DNA from: Pomphorhynchus laevis
Taxonomy: Eukaryota > Acanthocephala > Palaeacanthocephala > Echinorhynchida > Pomphorhynchidae
Length of the DNA: 64,000 nt
Assembly: GCA_012934845.2 (NCBI GenBank)
Contig: WNNJ02003637.1
Span: forward strand, 1-64,000
Reading direction: 5' to 3'
Part shown: in pieces, positions 15,001-25,420 of the stretch
Numbering within the stretch: the stretch's first letter is position 1
Layout of the letters: each line of letters starts with the position of its first letter
Notes under the pieces: model-generated
What the model saw: only the letters and a program-made list of their open reading frames with translations
Database searches by the model: none
Told to the model about the DNA's origin: nothing
Program-made: the position numbers and the translations under genes

Positions 15001-17986
15001 ACACAATTTGCTTCTTCATTTGACTACATGTTAATAAAAGGACGTGAGAAATACAAATATCTGTAATATTAAAAAATTATAAAATAATTTATAACTATGA
15101 TGTGATAATATATTAAAAAACGTATTACAATTTTAATGTGTTGACAGAGGATTAATAAAACACAATTTGATTCTTCATTTAACTACCTGTTAATAAACAG
15201 ACATCAGAAATACATAAATCTGTAATATTACAAAATTAATATAATAATTTATAATTATGATGTGATAATATATTAAATAGCGTATTACAATTTTAAAATA
15301 TTGACGGAGGATTAATAAAACACAATTTGCTTCTTCATTTGACTACCTGTTAATAAACGGACATGAGAAATACATAAATCTGTAATATTATTAAATTATA
15401 AAATAATAAATAATTATGATGAGATAATATATTAAATAAAGTATTACAATTTTAAAATATTGACGGAGGATGAATAAAACACAACTTGCTTCTTCATTTG
15501 ACTACCTGTTAAAAAACGGACGTGAAAAATACAAAAATCTGTAAAATTATAAAATTACAAAATAATTAATAATGTTGATGTGATAATATATTAAATAACG
15601 TATTACAATTTTAATGTGATAATATATTAAATAACGTATTACAATTTTAAAATATTGACAGAGGATTAATAAAACACAATTTGCTTCTTCATTTGACAAC
15701 CTGTTAAAAAACGGATATGAGAAATACATAAATATGTAATATTAAAAAATTATAAAATAATTAATAATTATGATGTGATAATATATTAAATAACGTATTA
15801 CAATTTTAAAATATTGACGGAGGATAAATTAAACACAACTTGCTTCTTCATTTGACTACCTGTTAAAAAAACGGACATGAGAAATACATAAATCTGTAAT
15901 ATTAAAAAATTATAAATTAATTAATAATTATGATTTGATAATATATTAAATAACGTATTACAATTTTAAAATATTGACGGAGGATGAATAAAACACAACT
16001 TGCTTCTTCATTTGACTACCTATTAAAAAACGGACGTGAGAAATACAAAAATCTGTAATAATCTAAAATTACAAAATAATTAATAATGTTGATGTGATAA
16101 TATATATATAATAACGTATTACAATTTTAAAATATTGACGGAGGATTAATAAAACACAACATGCTTCTTCATTTGACTACCTGTTAAAAAACGGACGTTA
16201 AAAATACAAAAATCTGTAATATTACAAAATTACAAAATAATTAATAATGTTGATGTGATAATATATTAAATAAAGCATTACAATTTTTAAATATTGACGG
16301 AGGATTAATAAAACACAATTGGCTTCTTCATTTGACTACCTGTTAATAAACGGACGTGAGAAATACATAAATCTGTAATATAAAAAAATTATACAATAAT
16401 TTATAATTATGATTTGATAATATATTAAACAACTTATTACAGTTTTAATGTATTGACGAATGATTAATAAAACACAATTTGCTTCTTCATTTGACTACCT
16501 GTTAATAAACGGACGTGAGAAATACATAAATCTGTAATATTAAAAAATTATAAAATAATTTATAATTATGATGTGATAATATATTAAATAACGTATTACA
16601 ATTTTAATGTGTTTACGGAGGATTAATAAAACACAATTTGCTTCTTCATTTGACTACCTGTTAATAAACGGACATGAAAAATACATAAATCTGTAATATT
16701 AAAAAATTACAAAATAATTAATAATTATGATGTGATAATATATTAAATAACGTATTACAATTTTAATGTGTTTACGGAGGATTAATAAAACACAATTTGC
16801 TTCTTCATTTGACTACCTGTTAATAAACGGACGTGAGAAATACATAAATCTGTAATATTAAAAAATTATAAAATAATTTATAATTATGATGTGATAATAT
16901 ATTAAATAACGTATTACAATTTTAATGTGTTTACGGAGGATTAATAAAACACAATTTGCTTCTTCATTTGACTACCTGTTAATAAACGGACGTGAGATAT
17001 ACATAAATCTGTAATATTAAAAAATTATAAAATAATTTATAATTATGATGTGATAATATATTAAATAACGTATTACAATTTTAATTGACGGAGGATTAAT
17101 AAAACACAATTTGCTTCTTCATTTGACTACCTGTTAAAAAACGGACATGAGAAATACATAAATCTGTAATATTATTAAATTAGAAAAAAAATTTATAATT
17201 ATGATGTTAATATATATTTAATAACGTATTACAATTTTAAAATATTGACGTAGGATTAATAAAACACAACTTGCTTCTTTATTTCACTACCTGTTAATAA
17301 ACGGACATGAGAAATACATAAATCTATAATATTATAAAATTCCATAATAATTTATAATTATGATGTGATAATATATTAAATAACGTATTACAATTTTAAT
17401 TATTGACGGAGGATTAATAAAACACAATTTGCTTCTTCATTTGACTACCTGTTAATAAACGGACATGAGAAATACATAAATCTGTAATATTATAAAATTA
17501 TAAAATAATTAATAATTATGATGTGATAATATATTAAATAACGTATTACAATTTTAAAATATTGACGGAGGATTAATAAAACACAACTTGCTTCTTCATT
17601 TGACTACCTGTTAAAAAACGGACGTGAGAAATACATAAATCTGTAATATTAAAATTATAAAATAATTAATAATTATGATGTGATAATATATAAAAACGTA
17701 TTACAATTTTAAAATATTGACGGAGGATTAATAAAACACAATTTGCTTCTTCATTTGACTACCTGTTAAAAAACGGACATGAGAAATACATAAATCTGTA
17801 ATATTAAAAAATTACAAAATAATTAATAATGTTGATGTGATAATATATTAAATAACGTATTACAATTTTAAAATATTGACGGAGGATTAATAAAACACAA
17901 TTTGCTTCTTCATTTGACTACCTGTTAATAAACGGACGTGATAAATACAAAAATCTGTAATATTATAAAATTACAAAATAATTATT
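1..17986. repeat. ~159-bp AT-rich satellite array (about 113 monomers)
   Basis: The core TTGCTTCTTCATTTGACTAC recurs at 95, 254, 413 and 572, a period of 159 bp, and continues to about 17,986. Monomers differ by scattered substitutions and 1-10 bp indels. The best-kept part runs from the AAAACACAA segment through CTACCTGTTAATAAACGGAC; the A/T run after TCTGTAATATT varies most. No gene lies in it: short open frames (for example at 12,103 and 15,547, minus) merely read through monomers. The array is open at the left window edge and stops sharply at the 3' end of LINE-like element A. A centromeric or pericentromeric location is plausible from monomer size and AT content, but no CENP-B-box-like motif was recognised. 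Confidence 0.97.
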
Positions 17987-18084
17987 AATTACAGACAATT
18001 ACAATTTACGAGTTTCCCCCAAATGGGCTCTTATAATGTTATCATTATTAAACTTAGAACGTTATTTGTGATTTTGTGTGATTA

Positions 18085-18256
18085 TTTGTTGTTGCTTTCT
18101 GACATGTCTGCTTTCTGACATGCGTAAGGTTTCATCCTTATTGACATTGAAACAGCCTTTGCAATAAGGGTCGAGATCATTGATCGTAGGGTTCGTATAC
18201 AATCTATGTACGAAGAATGAGTGCGAGTGGATATCTGACTTGATATTTGTTTCAGT
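18085..18256 (-). pseudogene. Out-of-frame C-terminal tail of element A protein
   Basis: In a second minus frame this stretch encodes LKQISSQIS...CIRTLRSMISTLIAKA. It aligns with the tail of copy C at 49,981-50,217 (LKTISKKLADKRNDQYSVC, then ARIRSRISMSLAKSA). A single frameshift just after GMVPTTM separates it from the main RT frame. Confidence 0.7.
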
Positions 18257-20042
18257 ACAGCATCGTTGTCGGAACCATCCCTCCTGTGGTCGATAATATA
18301 ATCAGATAAAAGGATGTATGCTCAACTTTCACTATTCGTTCATTATATTTTGCAAATTTGCGATTTTCGTGGTATTTGAAGGGGTCTGATATTCGTGATA
18401 GGGAGTACGACGGAGCCAAAGAGTTAAGAATGCATATATCTATAAAATACCGGTCCGTAGCATTTCCGAATAGGCCGTTGCAAGAAATATCTGCCCTTGC
18501 ATCTCTATCTCGCGATGTTGTATTGTTATCGAATTCAATAGATTGAGGTACAGGATTAAGTTGGGGTTCTTTTATTACGTACTTACAAAACGTGCTTAAA
18601 CATTTAGATATTTCATCGATTACAATATTGTGACGGACAAAATTAAATCCTCCAGTCGGGCATGACAGGGCATGCGTAATATCAAATCCGGCACCGCAAG
18701 GGCACTTATTTGCCATTAAGCTTGGTTGCCAGCCATATCGTACTGCAACAGCGTCTTGAAACTCCCTCGAAGTTAGAAATGTACCCGCTAGGTCATACGC
18801 TGGATTCAGGCATGACGACGCTCCAGTTGTATTTGCGTTTTTAAGAATCGAAGCAAGATTCCTCTCCGAGGATTCGATGAGACCTGATGGAATATGAGCC
18901 CATCTGCTAAAATTGGAATGTCGGATGTGGCTCAGCAAATCTCGTCGATTATCCAGAAGAACAGAATTTTGACAGCTATTCCTATTAAGCTCAAACATCT
19001 TTAACGAGTTCACGTAAACCACATTTCCTCTTTCGGTTGGGTTATAAATTCCGAGTCCACCAAATTTGAATGGAAGTGTAATTAGTATTCTATCTTCCTC
19101 TCCAATCGGTCCAATACCTAACATATGAGGTAATAAGTGCTCGAACAGCCGCGAACGAAAGCTTTCAAACCAACTGTTTGTGGTTTTGCAAGTTCTGAAT
19201 AAATAAGTCTGTTGGTGTTGATATGCCTTTGTCAATAGAATATAAGCCGAGAATGCGTTGATTGATGCAATCTCATGAAGCTGATCAAGTGACTTATTCC
19301 AATCGTCGACCGTTTCTTTAACTCGTGACTTCACGTATTCGCCGATACCTATAAAGCTTCCTAGGTATTTGGCACCATCTTTATGTATAGGTACGGCATC
19401 GTCTGCAAATCGCTTTAGATTAGTCCCCAGCTCTACGTCGTGTGTGAGAAGCGTGCATTTTGTAGGATTTACAAAGTATCCATAATTCGGGCCCAACTGC
19501 TTGACACATTCCCACACTTTTAAGAGGTCATCGATTTTTCCGACACATGCTCCATCGTCTGCGTACCAACAGTGGATAGCTCCAGGTGCAATCTTACTCA
19601 ATCTGTTAATTAGGGACATTGATGCAGCAGCGTAAGCAGCCATGGCCAGCGGATCCCCTTGTGTGAATCTTTCAGCCGACAATAGCGTTATATTATCGAC
19701 AGTAAGAATTGATGGTTGCCCATACGTGTTATTTAATATCGTCGATAAAGCTGGACATATATATTTCATGTTTGTTAGAGCCATTTCTCTGTTAACACAA
19801 TTAAATGCGTTTCTTGCATCTAACAATAGCAAACAATAGTCGGCCGATTTTTCAAACGCTGTTCGGACTGAATGGACAGCGATTTCAGCACCACATCGTT
19901 GTCCAGCGCATAGTTGAAAACTCCCACAGACTGCTGTCAGATCATTTTTGATGCGTGAAAGCAAAGCACGACCAACTATTCTCCTCACTACCTCACCAAT
20001 TCCAATTGGTCTGACACCAGGCATCTTGTTTAATGGTATCAA
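18252..20042 (-). CDS. Reverse transcriptase with CCHC-like finger and PD-(D/E)XK-like nuclease (element A)
   Basis: A frame of 596 codons. The real frame extends upstream (LLQAYTVSRLIPLNK), so the first codon is not a true start. RT motifs: PGVRPIGIGEVVRRIVG at 8-24, motif A LLLLDARNAF at 71-80, motif B FTQGDPLAM at 126-134, motif C WYADDG at 159-164 with both catalytic Asp present. A zinc-finger-like segment CPCG...HALSC lies at 447-461, followed by GGF...RHN. A C-terminal nuclease-like segment has ARADIS at 515-520 and FIDICI at 533-538, resembling the restriction-like endonuclease of site-selective LINEs, then KYNERI and STTGGM. Product: polymerase-nuclease for target-primed insertion. 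The frame stops early; the family C-terminus (LKQISSQISTRTHSSYIDC...) continues in another frame to about 18,085. Confidence 0.88.
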   Translation of the reverse strand: MIPLNKMPGVRPIGIGEVVRRIVGRALLSRIKNDLTAVCGSFQLCAGQRCGAEIAVHSVRTAFEKSADYCLLLLDARNAFNCVNREMALTNMKYICPALSTILNNTYGQPSILTVDNITLLSAERFTQGDPLAMAAYAAASMSLINRLSKIAPGAIHCWYADDGACVGKIDDLLKVWECVKQLGPNYGYFVNPTKCTLLTHDVELGTNLKRFADDAVPIHKDGAKYLGSFIGIGEYVKSRVKETVDDWNKSLDQLHEIASINAFSAYILLTKAYQHQQTYLFRTCKTTNSWFESFRSRLFEHLLPHMLGIGPIGEEDRILITLPFKFGGLGIYNPTERGNVVYVNSLKMFELNRNSCQNSVLLDNRRDLLSHIRHSNFSRWAHIPSGLIESSERNLASILKNANTTGASSCLNPAYDLAGTFLTSREFQDAVAVRYGWQPSLMANKCPCGAGFDITHALSCPTGGFNFVRHNIVIDEISKCLSTFCKYVIKEPQLNPVPQSIEFDNNTTSRDRDARADISCNGLFGNATDRYFIDICILNSLAPSYSLSRISDPFKYHENRKFAKYNERIVKVEHTSFYLIILSTTGGMVPTTMLY

Positions 20043-20047
20043 ACGGC

Positions 20048-20346
20048 TTACTGTATATGCCTGCAGAAGGGATGGCTCAATAGATTCAGTCGATATCTTA
20101 ATGCGAATTCACATATCTTGTCGGCTAGAAGGTAAGAACTATTACCAAATGATGTAAGAAAATGTCTCCAACCATCAGAGTCTACTCCAGACGGACCAGC
20201 AGATCCGCGTGTTCGTTTTGCTGCTGTTATAACTTCCTCTGGCGTCAAATCATAAAATCGTGAGGCATGATGTTCCACGCATCCATCCAACCTATCTCTA
20301 AGCATCAGGCTGTCAGACGCCGACGCGTTAGTAGGATGAAGCTCCC
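20048..20346 (-). pseudogene. Linker region of element A ORF, frameshifted at both ends
   Basis: The frame carries the family block (A)AKRTRGSAGPSGVDSDGWR, found in the same place in copy B (RERTKSGAEPSELDSTSWR) and copy C (TRRTKGSVEPSELSS). It lies directly upstream of the reverse transcriptase. The frame is entered by a shift near 20,350 and lost near 20,100, where ICEFAL should run on as KISTESIEPSLLQAYTVSRL in the RT frame. It is not a separate gene. Confidence 0.75.
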
Positions 20347-21090
20347 TTAGTTTTTAAGCACGGTAATACCGTCAAGTTCCGTTCCCAATGACAATATTCC
20401 ACCACCAGACCGTTGTTTTAATAATCGCGATGCTTTGCTGATTTTTCCAGATTTAATAAGATTGACAGCCTTTTTTGTATTTGATGTGGGCATGTTCCCA
20501 TCTTTTTCTAGTTCACTTACCCGACACTTTTGAAGAAATCGCGCTTCTGTTAGTAACTCATTAAGTTTTCCCCCTCTCCAAAGTAGTATTCTCCGTTCCA
20601 GTGTTTTCCTAGTTAGGTTAACTTTCCGTGTCGGAATTCTCTGCAAAAGAATTTGGCATAGCACGGTGGCCCTTTTCAAAGGATCATTTCGATCTATTCT
20701 TGCTTTATTAAAGTCATCGAAACACGTTGTAATTAGACCAAGAAATTCCTTGCTTGCACTACACATCGGTAATTTAAAAAGATTTGGACACCATTGGATT
20801 ATTTCGTCGTACACAATGTCAAGTGAGCATTTTTCCAAATTTCTCTCTGTCATGGATATTGGATCGTGTGATGCTCGTACGTTCGAGGGTTGAAGCTCCT
20901 GTACAATTTGAAACTCGCTGTTACCGTGATTGCTGAATTCCTGAACACATTGAGTTTTGCGCAGGTAGTTTGGAGCTGAGCAATTAAGACATGGTTTATT
21001 CGATCTTGCGCATCGACACCTCAGGCATTTGGCAACCACGCCATTGCACGAACAACACTTTTGTATCGAAGAGGGGATGCCTCGTGGCAT
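20347..21090 (-). CDS. Cys-rich N-terminal part of element A protein
   Basis: A frame of 247 codons starting with a good ATG (MPRGIPSS). Residues 12-37 hold eight cysteines in the pattern CC-x-C-x6-C-x2-C-x-C-x6-C-x2-C, a compact zinc-binding or nucleic-acid-binding head. The same head opens copy B at 61,603 (MPKGVPSS, same spacing), which supports the start. The rest is a basic region with an (R/K)xxLERRxxLW block near residues 160-170, also present in copy B. The frame ends at VLKN-stop inside an A run; the homologous protein continues in another frame (LRELHP...), so this is the 5' part of one long ORF cut by a frameshift near 20,350. In element life it would bind element RNA or target DNA; that role is inferred. 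Confidence 0.8.
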   Translation of the reverse strand: MPRGIPSSIQKCCSCNGVVAKCLRCRCARSNKPCLNCSAPNYLRKTQCVQEFSNHGNSEFQIVQELQPSNVRASHDPISMTERNLEKCSLDIVYDEIIQWCPNLFKLPMCSASKEFLGLITTCFDDFNKARIDRNDPLKRATVLCQILLQRIPTRKVNLTRKTLERRILLWRGGKLNELLTEARFLQKCRVSELEKDGNMPTSNTKKAVNLIKSGKISKASRLLKQRSGGGILSLGTELDGITVLKN

Positions 21091-21602
21091 AACTGTTCGA
21101 CGGCCGGATCTTTTTTATTCTTTTATCTTGGGATGACTCTTGTATGGTTTATTGTGATTGTGTTTAAACTTGTATGTTATTTATTGTATCGTTGTATGTA
21201 TTGTATTTAATTCATCTTGCGGCACAGCAATTGTATGTATATTAGATTGTAAGTAGTTAATAGGGATAACAATATTGTTTAATTGTATGTTATTTTATTG
21301 CATGTTGATTAGAAACCAAAATTTTTTTAAGGTAAGATTATTTAACAGTTTAAATAATATTTAATTAGAAATATGCTACATTAAAGTATACTCTATGAAC
21401 TGACTTCTGAAAACACGTGGCTTGATTACAAAGATCTACAAACACGAAAATCGCAATGAATTAGTAATAAAATCGCGGCATAGCATTGTTACATATTGCT
21501 TATCACGATATAGTAATTAATATACTGAGAATGGTATACTTTTTGAGATGATTGCCAAACGTATTATAAATTGATTGTTCACTCATTAGGATTGTTTACA
21601 AA

Positions 21603-21639
21603 AAGTAGAGAGTGAAAATTTTATTTTCACTCTCTACTT
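21603..21639. repeat. Perfect 17-bp palindrome, copy 1
   Basis: AAGTAGAGAGTGAAAAT, a 3-nt TTT loop, then its exact reverse complement. It sits at the upstream edge of the duplicated ubiquilin unit. It could be the scar of a fold-back at the 5' truncation point of the cDNA. Confidence 0.9.
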
Positions 21640-21715
21640 CGGCATATCACTCAACATCTAAACAATCAAATAATGCTTCTTTGTCACTTCAGCAATCACC
21701 AACAATTAAGGAGGG

Positions 21716-23119
21716 TTGATATCGCTTCAACCGAATATTGATCAACATACCTATGGAACTGCAACATTATCCAGATTAACACTTGCACCATTTTTGAACC
21801 TTCCATTTGGAAATTCAAATTGTACTGAAATACAACAAAATATTTTTGGCACTATTCAGACAAATCCACATGCAGTTCAAAACCTTCTAAGTAATAATTT
21901 GGCTCAAAGACTTATGAGTAATCCTGCATTGCTTAGTTCAATTAAGCTTAACAATCCACAAATGCAAAGAGTGAGGGAGCAGAACCACGAGGTTTCACAA
22001 TTCGTTAACAATCCGGATTTAATGTGTCAAACAATGGAAATGATTCGTATTCCTACAACTATACAGGAAATTACGAGAAACCATGACAGAGCCCTGATTA
22101 ACCTTGAGAGATTACCGAGCGGATATAAAGTTCGACAGAGAATTTATCGCGATTTTCAAGAACCAATGCTTAATGTGGCACATGAGCAGTTTGGCGATAA
22201 CCCTCTGAATACTTATTCTAGTTCATCTGGTACAGCTAACACTAGTCAAGTAGGAACTGAAAATACAAACCTCCTGCCAAACCCGGTGGCATCTCAGAAT
22301 ACTACATTTCAAATCGATTCGTCTAGTTCATATGTATCTAATTCAAACCGTTTAGAGTCGCCTTTGCAATCTACGTCAAGCGAAAACACTAATCGGTATT
22401 CTACGATGAACCCTCAACAATTATTAGTAGTCGATGCTGAAAATCCTCTCATGTTATTCGACATGTTGCGGGCATCCAGTTTTAACCCAAATATGAATAA
22501 TTCTCTTTGCGATCCTGGTATTCTACTTAATCTGCTTAAGATTCTTCTTAATCTGCTGCGTACATATGAATTTATACAGGACGAAGGACAAAGAGAACAA
22601 GTACATCGTGTAATTCATGAGTTTATGAGTCAGTGGCCAATACCTGAAATTTGTGCTCTATGCACAAATACTCGAGCATTGAGGACGATTGTACAAATTC
22701 TAAAGAATCTAATTCGTCTTAGGGACACATCCCCACAAGTATATTCACAGTTGATATCTTCAAATATAAGCGGTCTAGTCGATAATCAAATGAATAGTCA
22801 ACCTACTTCATCTGATGTGGATTCTTTTCGATCACCAAGCAATAGACAAACAGCTTATGCAACAACAGTATTTCAAAATTTACAATACTCAAATCAAGAT
22901 TATACTGCTTCGTTGTTTCAACCATTAGATCGTCTTCATCTCCAGCAACATCAGCCGACAAATCAACAACCAAACCAAACTCAAGAACATCTTTATGCAT
23001 CCGAACTTGTACAAATGCAGACATTGGGATTCCATAGCCGTGATACTAATCTGGAAGAGCTTGCTGCATCTATGGGGGACGCAAAAATGGCTGTGGAACG
23101 TAATGAAGATTTTGATTGA
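21716..23119 (+). pseudogene. Ubiquilin-like retrocopy 1 (STI1 and UBA regions, no UBL)
   Basis: An open frame of 467 codons without introns. Residues 48-155 match the first STI1 region of ubiquilins: MSNPALL, NNPDLMCQTMEMIR, then NHDRALINLERLPSGY and YRDFQEPMLN. Residues about 258-345 form a second helical STI1-like part. The last 40 residues are a UBA domain (QMQTLGFHSRDTNLEELAAS). Ubiquilins carry ubiquitinated clients to the proteasome. The N-terminal UBL domain that docks on the proteasome is absent. No ATG opens the frame: it begins at TTG, and the first in-frame Met is about residue 67. One missing G relative to copy 2 puts the upstream codons out of frame. A 5'-truncated processed copy is the best reading, though the long frame is intact. 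Confidence 0.82.
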
Positions 23120-23136
23120 TTGACTATGTTTACAAA

Positions 23137-23173
23137 AAGTAGAGAGTGAAAATTTTATTTTCACTCTCTACTT
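23137..23173. repeat. Perfect 17-bp palindrome, copy 2
   Basis: Identical to the palindrome at 21,603-21,639 and carried along by the tandem duplication. Confidence 0.9.
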
Positions 23174-24654
23174 CGGCATATCACTCAACATCTAAACAAT
23201 CAAATAATGCTTCTTTGTCACTTCAGCAATCACCAACAATTAAGGAGGGGTTGATATCGCTTCAACCGAATATTGATCAACATACCTATGGAACTGCAAC
23301 ATTATCCAGATTAACACTTGCACCATTTTTGAACCTTCCATTTGGAAATTCAAATTGTACTGAAATACAACAAAATATTTTTGGCACTATTCAGACAAAT
23401 CCACATGCAGTTCAAAACCTTCTAAGTAATAATTTGGCTCAAAGACTTATGAGTAATCCTGCATTGCTTAGTTCAATTAAGCTTAACAATCCACAAATGC
23501 AAAGAGTGAGGGAGCAGAACCACGAGGTTTCACAATTCGTTAACAATCCGGATTTAATGTGTCAAACAATGGAAATGATTCGTATTCCTACAACTATACA
23601 GGAAATTACGAGAAACCATGACAGAGCCCTGATTAACCTTGAGAGATTACCGAGCGGATATAAAGTTCGACAGAGAATTTATCGCGATTTTCAAGAACCA
23701 ATGCTTAATGTGGCACATGAGCAGTTTGGCGATAACCCTATGAATACTTATTCTAGTTCATCTGGTACAGCTAACACTAGTCAAGTAGGAACTGAAAATA
23801 CAAACCTCCTGCCAAACCCGGTGGCATCTCAGAATACTACATTTCAAATCGATTCGTCTAGTTCATATGTATCTAATTCAAACCGTTTAGAGTCGCCTTT
23901 GCAATCTACGTCAAGCGAAAACACTAATCGGTATTCTACGATGAACCCTCAACAATTATTAGTAGTCGATGCTGAAAATCCTCTCATGTTATTCGACATG
24001 TTGCGGGCATCCAGTTTTAACCCAAATATGAATAATTCTCTTTGCGATCCTGGTATTCTACTTAATCTGCTTAAGATTCTTCTTAATCTGCTGCGTACAT
24101 ATGAATTTATACAGGACGAAAGACAAAGAGAACAAGTACATCGTGTAATTCATGAGTTTATAAGTCAGTGGCCAATACCTGAAATTCGTGCTCTATGCAC
24201 AAATACTCGAGCATTGAGGACGATTGTACAAATTCTAAAGAATCTAATTCGTCTTAGGGACACATCCCCACAAGTATATTCACAGTTGATATCTTCAAAT
24301 AAAGGCGGTCTAGTCGATAATCAAATGAATAGTCAACCTACTTCATCTGATGTGGATTCTTTTCGATCACCAAGCAATAGACAAACAGCTTATGCAACAA
24401 CAGTATTTCAAAATTTACAATACTCAAATCAAGATTATACTGCTTCGTTGTTTCAACCATTAGATCGTCTTCATCTCCAGCAACATCAGCCGACAAATCA
24501 ACAACCAAACCAAACTCAAGAACATCTTTATGCATCCGAACTTGTACAAATGCAGACATTGGGATTCCATAGCCGTGATACTAATCTGGAAGAGCTTGCT
24601 GCATCTATGGGGGACGCAAAAATGGCTGTGGAACGTAATGAAGATTTTGATTGA
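23146..24654 (+). pseudogene. Ubiquilin-like retrocopy 2 (STI1 and UBA regions, no UBL)
   Basis: An open frame of 502 codons, the second member of the tandem pair. The frame runs further upstream than in copy 1 (through QSNNASLSLQQSPTIKEGL) because a run of four G replaces three. It still has no ATG there: it opens at a GTG inside the palindrome. STI1 regions and the UBA domain are as in copy 1. Six amino-acid differences (L/M, G/R, M/I, C/R, I/K, S/G) separate the two copies, and every base substitution I see changes the protein. After the stop comes a short 3' UTR with AATATAAA and then a 12-base A run, as expected of a reverse-transcribed mRNA. Expression cannot be judged from sequence. 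Confidence 0.82.
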
Positions 24655-24680
24655 TTGACTATAGATTTATTTAATTATTT

Positions 24681-24712
24681 AATATAAAATACGTAGACTC
24701 AAAAAAAAAAAA
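24681..24712 (+). other. Polyadenylation signal and poly(A) tail of the ubiquilin retrocopy
   Basis: AATATAAA at 24,681-24,688 lies 12 bases before an A run at 24,701-24,712. The combination marks the 3' end of a processed retrocopy inserted in the plus orientation. Confidence 0.75.
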
Positions 24713-25149
24713 TTTTATTTTATTATATTATTAATAAAACATTTTTTCCACTATCTTCTGTTTGTAGCAAAACGTATTTTTGAATCGAGAAAAATCTGAT
24801 TAGCATCTCTACTAGGAGTAATTACAAATCTGCGTGGACGTCCTCTCTGCATTAAAACTTGCCATCAAAATACAGTTAATGAAACAAAGTTCTAATTAAT
24901 CAATCAAGCATTTCATTCATCGAAAGCTTAGATAATAATGACAAAATGATTTATTTTCTTTTTTTCGCTAATCTGTGGCTGGTGTTGCAAATTCGATTGC
25001 AGTAAAGAACGCATTGTGGGCTCACAAGCCATAAATAATAAAGGACCTAACCATTTGAAAAATAAAGTGTAATTCATTTGATTATCCGTTGTCTTAGAAT
25101 TGTCAGTGTTATGTGACACTCTGATCAATATTTAATCAGATTGAGTGTG
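24713..25149. other. AT-rich stretch with no recognised feature
   Basis: T- and A-rich sequence. A 66-codon minus frame at 24,928-25,128 shows no recognisable domain and is likely chance. Confidence 0.6.
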
Positions 25150-25420
25150 ACTTTTAGTGATTTGAGTTTAGAAACCATTATTACAAGTCAATGTTCTATA
25201 ATGGTCTAAAAATGTATGAAGAATATTGGTATCTAAAATTACAAAAAAATCCAATAAAACCTAGGTTCATATGTAGTACTTTTAATCAAAATTTAATAAT
25301 TAAATAATAAAATTAATAATTAATTTTAGATTTTCTATAATTCAAATCAAGTTAAAAAATGAAATTTAAAATAAACGTCATTTTTATGAATTGACTAATA
25401 AATAACAGACGTTTTAATTT
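25150..25420 (+). mobile_element. Remnant of the AT-rich Penelope-like family with inverted 3' end
   Basis: 25,160-25,290 matches the 5' part of the RT frame at 36,050-36,200 (TTGAGTTTAGAAACCATTAT, then CCAATAAAACCTAGGTTCAT). Directly after it, 25,365-25,415 is the reverse complement of the family's 3' terminal segment (compare 35,515-35,570). The element's front is thus followed by its own tail in inverted orientation. Confidence 0.75.

Larger units (their letters stand above)
17987..21592 (-). mobile_element. LINE-like element A with restriction-like nuclease, near full length
   Basis: A minus-strand retroelement that abuts the satellite at its 3' end. Parts in order: TGTATT-rich leader (about 21,592-21,091), Cys-rich head, linker, reverse transcriptase, CCHC-like finger, PD-(D/E)XK-like nuclease and a C-terminal tail ending near 18,085, then a short 3' UTR. 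The 3' UTR contains CCCATTTG followed by GGGAA, which recurs at the 3' end of copy C near 49,910. Base composition is clearly less AT-rich than the surroundings. Three frameshifts split the coding region (about 20,350, 20,100 and 18,255), but no internal stop was seen inside the large RT frame, so the copy looks young. Other copies in this window lie at 32,637-33,060, 49,885-52,515 and 60,500-61,730. Confidence 0.85.
21593..24660 (+). repeat. Tandem duplication of a 1,534-bp ubiquilin retrocopy
   Basis: The unit starting TGTTTACAAAAAGTAGAGAG at 21,593 starts again at 23,127, giving an offset of 1,534 bp (1,535 after one extra G in the second copy). I count six substitutions and one 1-bp indel across the unit, so the duplication is recent. 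The junction (GACTAT then GTTTAC) shows at most 1 bp of microhomology. Only the downstream copy is followed by the 3' UTR and poly(A) run, so retrotransposition came first and tandem duplication second. Confidence 0.93.

Noticed and set aside
12103-15729. Open frames of 60-66 codons inside the satellite
   Set aside because: They read across monomer boundaries, recur with the repeat and carry no motif; the A/T bias and repeats explain them.
1-17986. CRISPR-like look of a long regular array
   Set aside because: There are no unique spacers: the entire 159-bp unit repeats, with gradual divergence, and the rest of the window is eukaryotic.
18252-20042. Identifying element A as an R2 element in rDNA
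   Set aside because: The domain order is similar, but the motifs differ from R2 and no ribosomal RNA sequence flanks any copy.
22803-24559. Minus-strand 73-codon frames occurring twice
   Set aside because: Antisense shadows of the duplicated ubiquilin-like frames.
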